From NCBI GenBank assembly GCA_038209365.1, contig JBBQXS010000027.1, forward strand, positions 1-58,816: a stretch of 58,816 bases of DNA, read 5' to 3'. The notes beneath the pieces are model-generated. The model had not been told where the DNA came from and did not search any database. It was given only the letters and a program-made list of their open reading frames with translations. A program made the translations under genes and the position numbers. Origin of the DNA: DASQHW01 sp038209365 (GTDB lineage: Bacteria > Actinomycetota > Acidimicrobiia > IMCC26256 > PALSA-610). Below, piece after piece: positions 24,245-32,492 of this stretch. Position 1 is the first letter of the stretch. Every line of letters begins with the position of its first letter.

Positions 24245-25969
24245 ATGCGGCCCGTGAGACTCACGTGGCCCGATCGCACGCTGCCCGCGGAGGTTCGTGA
24301 CGGACTGACGGGCCCGGGCGCGCCGTTCGAGCTCGCCACCGAGGACGTCCTCGGGGTTCGGATGCAGGTCTTCGTGAACCGACCGCGTGATCTGCGCGCC
24401 ATGCTCCGCACCGCCGCCGAGCGCTTCGGCGACAGGCCGTACGTGGTCTTTCCTGACCGCTCCCTGACCTACGAATCCGTGCTCGGCCCGGTCGCGGCAG
24501 TTGCTCGCACGCTCGCCGAGAAGTACGGCGTCGGCAAGGGCGACCGGGTCGCGATCGCGGCGGCGAACTGCGTCGAGTACGCGATCACGTTCTGGGCGAC
24601 GACTGCATTGGGCGCGATCACCGTCGCGATGAATGGCTGGTGGACCGGGAGCGAGATGGCGTACGCCCTCGAGCTCACGACACCGACGGTGCTGCTCGGT
24701 GATCGCCGGCGCATCGAGCGGCTGGTAGGCGATTCGGTGTCGGTGCCGCAAGACCTGCCGGTCGTCGTGTTCGAGGACGAGTTCTCGCAACTCGAGGCTG
24801 CCGGTGCCGACGCAGTGATGCCCGATCAGGCGATCGCCGAGGACGACCCGTTCCTCATCCTCTTCACGAGCGGCACGACCGGCCGGCCCAAGGGTGCGTT
24901 GCTCTCGCACCGCAGCAACATCCATTTCGTCTGGTCGGCGATGCTCCGTGGCGCCGAGTCGATCGGGCGTGCGATGCACGCCGGCAAGGAAGCGTCGTTG
25001 CCGTCGTCGACGCCGTGCACGATCTCGGCGTCGCCCTACTTCCACGTGTCCGGCCTGAACTGCCAGCTCGTGATGGCGCTCGGAGGCGGGATGACCGTCG
25101 TGTATCCGCCCACCGGCAAGTGGCGCGAAGACGTGCACCTGGAGCTGACGCAACAGCACCGCGCCACGATGTGGTCGCTCGTGCCGACACAACTGTGGCG
25201 GCTGCTCGCATGGCCCGATCTCGATCGCTACGACCTCTCGTCATTGAAAACCGTCGGGGGTGGCTCGTCGGTGTGGGCGCCGGAGTTGCTGCGGGCGCTC
25301 GAACAGAAGTTGCCCCACGCGCGGCCGGGCCTCGGCACCGGGTGGGGGATGACCGAGTCGAACGGCGCCGGTACCTCGTTGCGCTCGGATTCGACGTATG
25401 CGCACCCCGACAGCATCGGCAACGTGTCGCCGACCGTCGAGCTCGAGATACGCGACCCTGCGACCGGCGCGGTGTTGGCGGAGGGGGAGGTCGGCGAGAT
25501 CTGCGTGCGCATGGCCGCGCTGTTCCTCGGCTACTGGGACGACCCCGAGGCGACGGCCGCCGTGCTCGACGACGAACGCTGGTATCGCACCGGCGACTTC
25601 GGGCACATCGTCGACGAGTTCGTCTACCTCGAGGGCCGGCGCCAGGACCTCATCATCCGGGGTGGCGAGAACATCTACCCGGCCGAGATCGAGATCCGGC
25701 TCATCGAGCACCCGGACATCGCCGAGGTCGCGGTCGTCGGCGTCGACCATCCGACGCTTGGGCAGGAGGTGAAGGCGTACGTCGTCGCGCGTGCGACCGG
25801 TGCGCTCACCGAAGACGACGTACGCAACTTCGCGGCGCGATCACTCGCCACCTACAAGGTGCCGACGCACATCGAGTTCGTCACGGACCTGCCCCACAAT
25901 GCAACGGGCAAGGTGCTCAAGCACCTGCTCGGCAAGCCGCAGGTGTCGACCGGTTTCGTCGAAGAATGA
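24245..25969 (+). CDS. Acyl-CoA synthetase (AMP-forming)
   Basis: A 574-residue ANL-superfamily ligase expected to activate a carboxylic acid to acyl-AMP and then acyl-CoA. Motifs are the P-loop LFTSGTTGRPKGALLSH near residue 208, a GWGMTESNGAGT core, the RTGDFGHI hinge region and the C-terminal domain with GGENIYPAEIE. The catalytic Lys is likely in NATGKVLKH near the end. The chain length of the substrate is not predictable. Hairpins of the same family flank the gene on both sides (24200 and 25974), isolating it as a single transcription unit. Confidence 0.92.
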   Translation: MRPVRLTWPDRTLPAEVRDGLTGPGAPFELATEDVLGVRMQVFVNRPRDLRAMLRTAAERFGDRPYVVFPDRSLTYESVLGPVAAVARTLAEKYGVGKGDRVAIAAANCVEYAITFWATTALGAITVAMNGWWTGSEMAYALELTTPTVLLGDRRRIERLVGDSVSVPQDLPVVVFEDEFSQLEAAGADAVMPDQAIAEDDPFLILFTSGTTGRPKGALLSHRSNIHFVWSAMLRGAESIGRAMHAGKEASLPSSTPCTISASPYFHVSGLNCQLVMALGGGMTVVYPPTGKWREDVHLELTQQHRATMWSLVPTQLWRLLAWPDLDRYDLSSLKTVGGGSSVWAPELLRALEQKLPHARPGLGTGWGMTESNGAGTSLRSDSTYAHPDSIGNVSPTVELEIRDPATGAVLAEGEVGEICVRMAALFLGYWDDPEATAAVLDDERWYRTGDFGHIVDEFVYLEGRRQDLIIRGGENIYPAEIEIRLIEHPDIAEVAVVGVDHPTLGQEVKAYVVARATGALTEDDVRNFAARSLATYKVPTHIEFVTDLPHNATGKVLKHLLGKPQVSTGFVEE

Positions 25970-25973
25970 GCGA

Positions 25974-26010
25974 GCGTGTTTGGGGTGCGTTTTTCGCACC
26001 TCACACACGC
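25974..26010. terminator. Terminator-like hairpin between convergent genes, copy 3
   Basis: Arms 25974-25989 and 25995-26010 pair over 16 positions with one mismatch and one G-U, around a TTTTT loop. It starts four bases after the acyl-CoA ligase stop. The convergent tetR gene ends inside its 3' arm: the minus-strand TGA is at 26001-26003. It likely terminates both transcripts. Confidence 0.78.
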
Positions 26011-26588
26011 CCGGGCGGGAGCAGGAGCGCGATCGATTCGGTCAGGCGGTCGTACACCTCGGCGATCGGCATGTGGCCCGCCACCCACGACCGCAGACCC
26101 GACGCGAGGACGTCGTCGACGACACGGACGATTGCCCGCGCGGTTTCGTCGTCCACCTCGTGGATCGCCTCGACGTACACCTTCGTCGTGGTCTCACCGA
26201 GCCGGGCCAGGATCTCGGTCGCGTACGGGTCCGACGACGTCTCGAGCGTCGCGACGAGACGCGCCAAGTGCGGCTGGCGTTGGAACGCGCGCACCGAACG
26301 GTGGAACACCTCGGTGAGCCGTTCGGCGTCGTTGGTCCCCCGCAGCGGATTTCGGGAAATGCTCGGGCCGAGCGTCGCCGCCCACGCGATGAGGACCTCG
26401 GCGAACAGATGGTCCTTCGACGAGAAGTAGTTGTAGACCGTGCCGAGCGCGACGTTCGCTTCCTCGGCGACGTCCTTGACCTGGATCTCGTCGTAGTCCC
26501 GGCTCCGCATCAGGAAGAACGCGCCGTCGACGACGCGCTGGCGGCGGGCCCGTTGGGCTTCGGTGGTGGCATGCTTCGGCACAGTCAC
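26001..26588 (-). CDS. TetR/AcrR-family regulator
   Basis: A 195-residue regulator (if started at GTG 26588) with a TetR helix-turn-helix in IQVKDVAEEANVALGTVYNY (about residues 34-53) followed by FSSKDHLFAEV. It resembles KstR-like regulators in layout only; no specific assignment is made. The GTG is preceded by GGGAGCCAT, a good ribosome binding site lying within the tandem repeat at 26589-26684. An in-frame ATG 51 bases upstream has the same ribosome binding site because the repeat is duplicated. It is divergent from the amidohydrolase operon, its probable target. Confidence 0.88.
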   Translation of the reverse strand: MTVPKHATTEAQRARRQRVVDGAFFLMRSRDYDEIQVKDVAEEANVALGTVYNYFSSKDHLFAEVLIAWAATLGPSISRNPLRGTNDAERLTEVFHRSVRAFQRQPHLARLVATLETSSDPYATEILARLGETTTKVYVEAIHEVDDETARAIVRVVDDVLASGLRSWVAGHMPIAEVYDRLTESIALLLPPGRV

Positions 26589-26684
26589 ATGGCTCCCTCG
26601 CTGCGCCATCCTTGGCTGCGCTGCGTCCGCACTTCTCATATGGCTCCCTCGCTGCGCCATCCTTGGCTGCGCTGCGTCCGCACT
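26589..26684. repeat. Two 45-bp direct repeats, period 51
   Basis: The 45-bp unit at 26589-26633 recurs at 26640-26684 with a six-base gap. It lies at the 5' edge of the minus-strand tetR gene and extends toward the amidohydrolase promoter. On the minus strand each unit ends in GAGGGAGCCAT directly before an ATG (26639) or the GTG (26588), so each supplies a ribosome binding site. The 51-base period equals 17 codons and keeps tetR in frame. Confidence 0.95.
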
Positions 26685-26689
26685 GTGGC

Positions 26690-26709
26690 TATACTAGAAC
26701 CCGCTTCTA
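26690..26709. promoter_or_regulatory. -10-like box and TAGAA...TTCTA palindrome
   Basis: TATACT (26690-26695) is a good -10-like hexamer for the plus-strand amidohydrolase operon; no matching -35 at 17 bases is seen. It overlaps a palindrome, TAGAA-CCCGC-TTCTA (26695-26709), a plausible site for the divergent TetR to block RNA polymerase. The amidohydrolase start is at 26743. Confidence 0.5.
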
Positions 26710-26742
26710 CTTTTCGTGTGCACCGCCCCCGGGAGGCCGCTC

Positions 26743-27966
26743 GTGCCGTCGAGCCAGCACTACACGATCATCTCGTCCGACACGCACGCTGGCGGCAGCC
26801 ACGCGCAATACCGCGAGTTCCTCGACAAGAAGTACCTCGACGACTTCGACGCCTGGCGCGACAAGTACAAGAACCCCTTCAAGGATCTCGGTGACCAGCG
26901 GCGGTACCGCAACTGGGACGACGAGATGCGCAACGGCCAGCAGGACGCCGACGGCGTGGTCGGCGAGGTGATCTTCCCGAACACCGTGCCGCCGTTCTTC
27001 CCGACGTTCGTGTTGTTCGCGCCACCGCCCAAGCCCGAGGACTACGAGCACCGCCTCGCCGGCATCCGCGCCCACAACCGCTGGCTCGAAGATTTCTGCA
27101 GCCGCTTTCCGCAGCGACGCGCCGGGATCGGCCAGATCTTCGTGAACGACATCGACGACGCGATCGAAGACGTGAAGTGGATCAAGGAGCACAACCTTCG
27201 CGGCGGGGCGTTGCTGCCGGCAGTGCCGCCGGACGCGACGTGGCTGAAGCCGTACAACCACCCCGACTACGACCGCTTGTGGGCGGTGTGTGAAGACTTG
27301 GGGGTACCGGTGAACTGCCACGGCGGCGTCGGCGGCCCCGAGTATCTGCGCGAACCGTCGTCGGCGCTCATTCAGATTGCCGAGCTCGGCCACTACTCCC
27401 GCCGGCCGCTGATCTTCATGTTGCTGTCGGGCGTGTTCGAGCGGTTCCCGAGGCTCAAGTTCGTGATCACCGAGCAGGGCTGCGCGTGGATCCCCGGGTT
27501 CCTCGCCCAGCTCGACCATTCGCTCGCCGCGGTGCGCAACGCCGGCGCAATCGGTGAGCTCCGGTTCAAGCCTGAGCACATCTTGCCGAAGTCGGCGACG
27601 GAGTACTTCCAGCAGAACGTGTGGTTGGGCGTGAGCTTCCCCGGCCCGGCCGACGCTCGCGCCGCGAAGGAGACGGTTGGCATCGACAAGTTCATGTGGG
27701 GCTCGGACTTCCCGCATGACGAGGGCACGCACCCCTTCACGCGCGAGCACCTTCGCCAGGTGTTCTGCGACTGGAGCGAGCCGGAGATGCGCAAGATCCT
27801 CGGCGAGAATTGCGCGCGCCTGTACGAGTTCGATCTCGACGCGCTGGCGCCGCTTGCCGAGAAGGTCGGGCCGACGGTCAGCGAGCTCGCGCAGCCATTG
27901 GAGAAGCTTCCCGAGAACGCGAACGAGGCGTTGCGGCGAGTCGGCGCGTCGTCGCCCGCCGCCTAG
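26743..27966 (+). CDS. Amidohydrolase-2 family metal-dependent hydrolase
   Basis: A 407-residue TIM-barrel protein of the amidohydrolase-2 (PF04909-type) family. It begins with IISSDTHAGG, where DTH replaces the usual DxH metal motif, then VNCHGGVGGPEYL, KFVITEQGCAWIP and FMWGSDFPHDEGTHP with the terminal Asp. Such enzymes decarboxylate or hydrolyse ring-cleavage and lipid intermediates. The GTG at 26743 follows GGGAGG by six bases; a GTG at 26716 is less likely. It starts a plus-strand run with DinB-like, alcohol dehydrogenase and thioesterase genes. Confidence 0.88.
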   Translation: MPSSQHYTIISSDTHAGGSHAQYREFLDKKYLDDFDAWRDKYKNPFKDLGDQRRYRNWDDEMRNGQQDADGVVGEVIFPNTVPPFFPTFVLFAPPPKPEDYEHRLAGIRAHNRWLEDFCSRFPQRRAGIGQIFVNDIDDAIEDVKWIKEHNLRGGALLPAVPPDATWLKPYNHPDYDRLWAVCEDLGVPVNCHGGVGGPEYLREPSSALIQIAELGHYSRRPLIFMLLSGVFERFPRLKFVITEQGCAWIPGFLAQLDHSLAAVRNAGAIGELRFKPEHILPKSATEYFQQNVWLGVSFPGPADARAAKETVGIDKFMWGSDFPHDEGTHPFTREHLRQVFCDWSEPEMRKILGENCARLYEFDLDALAPLAEKVGPTVSELAQPLEKLPENANEALRRVGASSPAA

Positions 27967-27972
27967 TCGCGC

Positions 27973-28491
27973 TTGTTCCAGTCTCCACGAACGATCATCC
28001 CGACGAACGACGAACGCGAGCTTCTTCTGCGCTACCTGTCCCGCCAGCGAGAGCTGGTGGTTGTGACCGCGCATGGCCTCACGGAGGATCAAGCCCGATG
28101 GACGCCCGGCGAGCGCCTGCTTCCGATCATCGGGATCATCAACCATCTGGCCCACGTGGAGTGGCGCTGGATCCAAGGCCGCTACCTCCAGCATCCGTTC
28201 CCGCCGCGACGCGAGGAGTTCTCAGTCGACGCTCACATGTCTCTCGCCGAGGTGGTTGACGCTTATTGGGACCAGGCCCGACAGACCGACGAACTGGTGC
28301 GCGCGGCGCCGAACCTCGAGGTGTCGTGCATCGGTCAAGAGGGCGACTCCCCGCCGGCGCACATCTTGCTCGGCGTCAGCGAGCCCCTCGACCTTCGGTG
28401 GGTGCTCCTTCATCTCGTCGAGGAGACCGCGCATCACGCTGGGCACGCTGACGCAACCCGCGAGATGCTGGACGGAACGAAGCAGTCCTGA
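27973..28491 (+). CDS. DinB/DUF664-family protein
   Basis: A 172-residue four-helix DinB-fold protein of the DUF664 type. The likely metal ligands are His in IINHLAHVEWRW and the pair in EETAHHAGHAD near the C-terminus; RWTPGERLLPIIGI is also typical. Related proteins are thiol-dependent (mycothiol or bacillithiol) transferases. The start is probably the TTG at 27973, seven bases after the amidohydrolase stop, though a start further inside is possible. The substrate is unknown; its place in the operon suggests a thiol-dependent step or detoxification. Confidence 0.8.
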   Translation: MFQSPRTIIPTNDERELLLRYLSRQRELVVVTAHGLTEDQARWTPGERLLPIIGIINHLAHVEWRWIQGRYLQHPFPPRREEFSVDAHMSLAEVVDAYWDQARQTDELVRAAPNLEVSCIGQEGDSPPAHILLGVSEPLDLRWVLLHLVEETAHHAGHADATREMLDGTKQS

Positions 28492-28530
28492 CCGGTGCCC
28501 AGGCCGAGTCGGGCTCGCTGACGTGCAACG

Positions 28531-29643
28531 ATGCAGCTCGTGAGCGGTCACGCCCGTGCGCTGGTGCTCGAAGCGCCTCGACAGCTGACCGCACGCGACC
28601 TCCCGCTTCCGTCGATCGGTGACCATGACGCGCTGTTGCGCGTCGAGGCGTGCGGACTGTGCGGTACCGACCACGAGCAATTCACCGGTGAGCTGTTCCC
28701 GGGATTCGCGTTCGTTCCCGGGCACGAGTCGATCGGCGTGATCGAGCGCGTGGGTGACCGCGCCGCGGCCCGGTGGGGGATCGTTGCCGGTGATCGCGTC
28801 GCGGTCGAAGTGTTCTTGTCGTGCCGCGAGTGCGACGCATGCCGTGCCGGGCTGTACCGACGGTGCAAGCGGCACGGGCTCGGCGACATGTACGGCATGA
28901 TCCCGGTCGAGCGTCGACCCGGCCTCTGGGGTGGTTACGCGCAGTACCAATACCTCGCGCCGGACTCGATGTTGTGCCGCGTCCCGTCGTCACTCGACCC
29001 TGTGACCGCGACGATGTTCAACCCGCTCGGCGCGGGTATCCGTTGGGCGGTGACACTCCCGGAGACCCGCGCCGGCGACGTCGTCGTCGTCCTCGGCCCC
29101 GGTGTGCGGGGGCTGTCGGCCTGCGCGGCCGCGAAGGCCGCGGGCGCGTCGTTCGTCATGGTCACCGGTCGCGGCGCCCGTGATGCACCGCGGCTCGCGA
29201 TCAGCCCGCAGTTCGGCGCCGACCTCGCGGTCGACGTCGAGGCAACCGATCCCGTCGCGGCATTGCGCGAGGCGACGGGCAGCCTTGCCGACGTTGTCGT
29301 GGACGTCACCGCCAAGGCGCCCACCGCGCTCGGACAGTCGGTGCAGCTCGCACGGCGGGGCGGGGCGATCGTCCTGGCGGGCACGCGCGGCAGCGTCGAG
29401 ACGCCCGGCTTCGACCCGGACCTGATCGTCTACAAGGAACTGCGCGTGCTCGGCGCGCTCGGTGTCGACGCAGTGGCGTACGGACAGGCGCTCGAGCTCT
29501 TGGCGTCACGGCGGTTCCCGTTCACCGCTCTGCCGCGCCGCATCGTCGGCCTCGACGGCGTCGGCGAACTGCTCCGCGACATGGCGGGAGAGGGCGAGAC
29601 TCCGCCCGTCCACGGCGTCGTCGTACCCGAGATGACAAGCTGA
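28531..29643 (+). CDS. Zinc-dependent alcohol dehydrogenase, MDR family
   Basis: A 370-residue medium-chain dehydrogenase/reductase. Catalytic zinc ligands are in ACGLCGTDHEQF and PGHESIGV; the structural zinc site is the four-Cys lobe CRECDACRAGLYRRC. The Rossmann nucleotide-binding motif is VVVLGPGVRGLSA. It would oxidise an alcohol or reduce an aldehyde with NAD(P). It starts 39 bases after the DinB-like gene and is followed after four bases by a hotdog thioesterase gene. Confidence 0.9.
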   Translation: MQLVSGHARALVLEAPRQLTARDLPLPSIGDHDALLRVEACGLCGTDHEQFTGELFPGFAFVPGHESIGVIERVGDRAAARWGIVAGDRVAVEVFLSCRECDACRAGLYRRCKRHGLGDMYGMIPVERRPGLWGGYAQYQYLAPDSMLCRVPSSLDPVTATMFNPLGAGIRWAVTLPETRAGDVVVVLGPGVRGLSACAAAKAAGASFVMVTGRGARDAPRLAISPQFGADLAVDVEATDPVAALREATGSLADVVVDVTAKAPTALGQSVQLARRGGAIVLAGTRGSVETPGFDPDLIVYKELRVLGALGVDAVAYGQALELLASRRFPFTALPRRIVGLDGVGELLRDMAGEGETPPVHGVVVPEMTS

Positions 29644-29647
29644 GCCG

Positions 29648-30091
29648 GTGACCGAGGTGGCGTTCCCCCTTTACAGCGAGAAGGCGGCGCGCGCGCTCGA
29701 GAGCTCGGCCGATCTTGCCTCGGGCCTCGGCGGGTTCCTCGGCATCGAACACGTCGAGGTCGGGCCCGGCTTCCTGCACGCGCGCGTCGCGGTACGCGAC
29801 GAGCTGAAGACGCCGTTCGGCAACCTCCATGGTGGCGTGCTCTCCGCGCTGTGCGATCACGTGCTCGGAACCGTGTGCTACCCCGTGATCCCCCGCGGCG
29901 CGTGGGCCGCGACCACCGAGTTCAAGTTGAACCTGCTCGCACCCGTGACCCAGGGGGTCCTCGACGCACGCGCGCGGATCGTTTCGCTCACGAAGCGCAC
30001 CGCCGTCGTCCGTATCGACGTCGAGAACGTCGGCCGGCTCGTCTGCGCGGCCCAGGGCACGGTGCTCGTCATGGCCCCGAAGACTTCCTGA
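29648..30091 (+). CDS. PaaI-family hotdog thioesterase
   Basis: A 147-residue single-hotdog protein with the PaaI/4HBT signature LKTPFGNLHGGVLSALCDHVLG, where the HGG loop and following Asp are the expected active site, and AATTEFKLNLLAPV. It would hydrolyse a short or aromatic acyl-CoA. The GTG start follows the dehydrogenase stop by four bases. It ends four bases before the stop of the convergent histidine kinase gene, so no room is left for a conventional terminator. Confidence 0.87.
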   Translation: MTEVAFPLYSEKAARALESSADLASGLGGFLGIEHVEVGPGFLHARVAVRDELKTPFGNLHGGVLSALCDHVLGTVCYPVIPRGAWAATTEFKLNLLAPVTQGVLDARARIVSLTKRTAVVRIDVENVGRLVCAAQGTVLVMAPKTS

Positions 30092-30095
30092 GCCG

Positions 30096-32492
30096 TCAGG
30101 CAAGCTCCTCTTCGACGACCGGTTGCTCGAGCGTCGCCCGTATCGCGCCGATCAATTCCGCGGTGGTGAACGGCTTGCGCAGCTGTTGCCGAGTGCTCGC
30201 GACCGACGAAGCGTCGACCAGCCCGCGTGAGTAGCCGGACATCAAGATCACGCGCAGGTCGGGATGTGCGACATGCAGATGCTCGACGAGTGCCGCGCCC
30301 GACATTCCCGGCATGACCGCGTCGGTGAGCACCAGGTGGAACGACTGCTGCTCTACGACGCGCAACGCTTGCAACGCGTCGACCGCGGTCACCACCGTGA
30401 ATCGTCTGCGCTCCAGGGTGTGCGCGAGCGCGGCCCGCACTGCGGTGTCGTCCTCGACGAGGAGGATTCGCAGCCCGCTCCCGTCGAAGTGGTCGGTCGC
30501 GGCCGTTTCATCGGCGTGTTCGGCAACGCCGGTGCGGCGGGCGAACGAGATCTCGAAGGTCGTGCCCTGGCCGACCTCGGTCACGACGTTGATCTCGGCG
30601 GCGACCTCTCGCGCGATCGACATCACGGTTGCCAGCCCGAGCCCGGTCCCCTTCCCCGGCTCCTTCGTCGTCATGAACGGTTCGAACATCCGCTCGCGCA
30701 CGTCCGCCGCGATCCCCGTACCCGTATCCGTCACCGACAGCACGACCCGATCGTTCGTTCCGCCCGAGCCGTCGAACTCGACGGTCGTCGCGATCCAGAG
30801 GATTCCGCCGGCAGGCATCGCGTCACGCGCGTTCACGGCCAGGTTGAGGATCACCTGCTCGAGATGCGTCGGGTCGGCATCGACGAGGCACGAGCATTCG
30901 GTCGGACTCACTTGCAGTTGCACCTGCTCGCCGAGGCTACGGCGCAGGAGCGGCTCCATGTCCGCGACGACCTCGTTGACGTCGACCGTCCGCGGCTCGG
31001 CGTGATCGCGCTGCGCGAACGTCAACAGTTGACGAACGAGCGCAGCACCCCGTCCGGCGGCCCGGTGAATCTCGTCCGCGTATTCGCGAGGACGGCCCGC
31101 GGGGACGTCGTCCATCAGGAGCTCGACCGAGGCCTGGACCGCGGCGAGCACGTTGTTGAAGTCATGCGCGACCCCGCCTGCGAGTTGACCGACCGCCTCG
31201 AGGCGTTGCGAGCGGCGCAGGGCCTCTTGGAGCTCCGCTTCTCGCAGCTGGTTGGCCCACTCGTCGGTGACGTCGCTGATCGCACCGAGCAGGGTCTGGG
31301 AGGAGTCGTCTTCGAGATTGAGTGGCGAGAAGCGCAGTCGCGCGTAGCGGTCTGCACCCTTGCCGTCCTGCAACCGCAATGTCGTCTCGCAGACCCTGTC
31401 CGGCGCCAACTCGCGCAGCCGTTGCCAATGCGCGTCGGCGTCGACGCGGTCCTCCGGATGCACGAGGCCGTAGAGGCCGTCTGGTTCGGCGAGCCTCTCC
31501 AACGGATGGCCGAGGAAGTCGGTGCGATTGAGCACCTCGCAGGTGCCGGCATCGACGTCGAGCAACGCGATGATGTCCGGCGAGTCACGCAAGATCGTAC
31601 GGAAACGCTCTTGCCACGCGCGCAGCTCCGATTCCACGCTTCGCTGGCGTTCGAGTGCTTCGTCGAGCGCCCGGTTCTCGACGCTCAGGTGCTCCATTGC
31701 GTAGGTGCGACGTGCGACGACGACCGCGATGCCCGCCGCCAGTGTCGTGAGCGCGAGCCCGACGAGCACGACGAGCTGCGGAAGGGTCAGGCCGAGCCAT
31801 CCGCCGGGCGCGGCACCGGCGCGGACCATCAGTGCGAGCTCGCGCCCACCGACGGCGACGCTCTGATTCCAGCGCGTGAGCCCGGAAAGGTGGGGAACGT
31901 TGCCGAGCACGATGTCGTCCACACCACCGCCCGCGCCGGTCGAAACAAGCGCGAAGGGCAACGTCGTGGGCGTCGTCAGCGGCAGCCGGACCTCGAGAAA
32001 CACCGCGGCGCCTCCGTGCGCGACGCGTGCGGCGAACCCGAGGTGGAACCCGGCGCGATCCCGACGATTCACGAGAAGCGTCGACGTCGTGGTCGTGGCG
32101 AGCGCGGCCCGTTCATTTCCTGCAAGCAACCGTGTGCTCCCGACGCTCGCCGCGCTCCGCACCCCGTGCCCGTCGGCGACGACCAATGCCAGTCCCGCGA
32201 GCGTCGGGCTCGCGTCGACGTCCGGGCCGAGTACCGCCGCAAAGCGGTGGGCGTCGCCGCCGCTCGTGGCATACACGCCGTTCGCTGTCGCAAGCACTTG
32301 GTCGACCGCGGCCGTCAGGTGCTGCACACTCAGCAGCGCTTGTCCGGCGGGTCGATCGATGCGTTGACGCGTCAGGCGTTCGACATCCCCGCGCACGACG
32401 ACGAACGCGACGGACGTCAGCGCGGCACCGACTGCGAGCACGGCCGCGAACGAGCGCGCGGCGCGGGCGCGCAACGGGCGTCGACGCTTCAC
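30096..32492 (-). CDS. Hybrid sensor histidine kinase
   Basis: A 798-residue membrane kinase. Order: basic N-terminus, transmembrane helix about 15-34, an extracytoplasmic CHASE-like sensor about 36-235, second helix about 238-260, coiled coil about 262-295, PAS domain about 296-415, HisKA with phospho-acceptor His443 in GGVAHDFNNVLA, HATPase (NLAVNARDAMP, DTGTGIA, GKGTGLGLATV) and a C-terminal receiver with Asp724 (VLTDAVMP). The PAS-HisKA-HATPase-REC layout suggests intramolecular phosphotransfer. The GTG start overlaps the upstream surface-protein stop (GTGA), so the two are co-translated and probably work together. Confidence 0.9.
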   Translation of the reverse strand: MKRRRPLRARAARSFAAVLAVGAALTSVAFVVVRGDVERLTRQRIDRPAGQALLSVQHLTAAVDQVLATANGVYATSGGDAHRFAAVLGPDVDASPTLAGLALVVADGHGVRSAASVGSTRLLAGNERAALATTTTSTLLVNRRDRAGFHLGFAARVAHGGAAVFLEVRLPLTTPTTLPFALVSTGAGGGVDDIVLGNVPHLSGLTRWNQSVAVGGRELALMVRAGAAPGGWLGLTLPQLVVLVGLALTTLAAGIAVVVARRTYAMEHLSVENRALDEALERQRSVESELRAWQERFRTILRDSPDIIALLDVDAGTCEVLNRTDFLGHPLERLAEPDGLYGLVHPEDRVDADAHWQRLRELAPDRVCETTLRLQDGKGADRYARLRFSPLNLEDDSSQTLLGAISDVTDEWANQLREAELQEALRRSQRLEAVGQLAGGVAHDFNNVLAAVQASVELLMDDVPAGRPREYADEIHRAAGRGAALVRQLLTFAQRDHAEPRTVDVNEVVADMEPLLRRSLGEQVQLQVSPTECSCLVDADPTHLEQVILNLAVNARDAMPAGGILWIATTVEFDGSGGTNDRVVLSVTDTGTGIAADVRERMFEPFMTTKEPGKGTGLGLATVMSIAREVAAEINVVTEVGQGTTFEISFARRTGVAEHADETAATDHFDGSGLRILLVEDDTAVRAALAHTLERRRFTVVTAVDALQALRVVEQQSFHLVLTDAVMPGMSGAALVEHLHVAHPDLRVILMSGYSRGLVDASSVASTRQQLRKPFTTAELIGAIRATLEQPVVEEELA

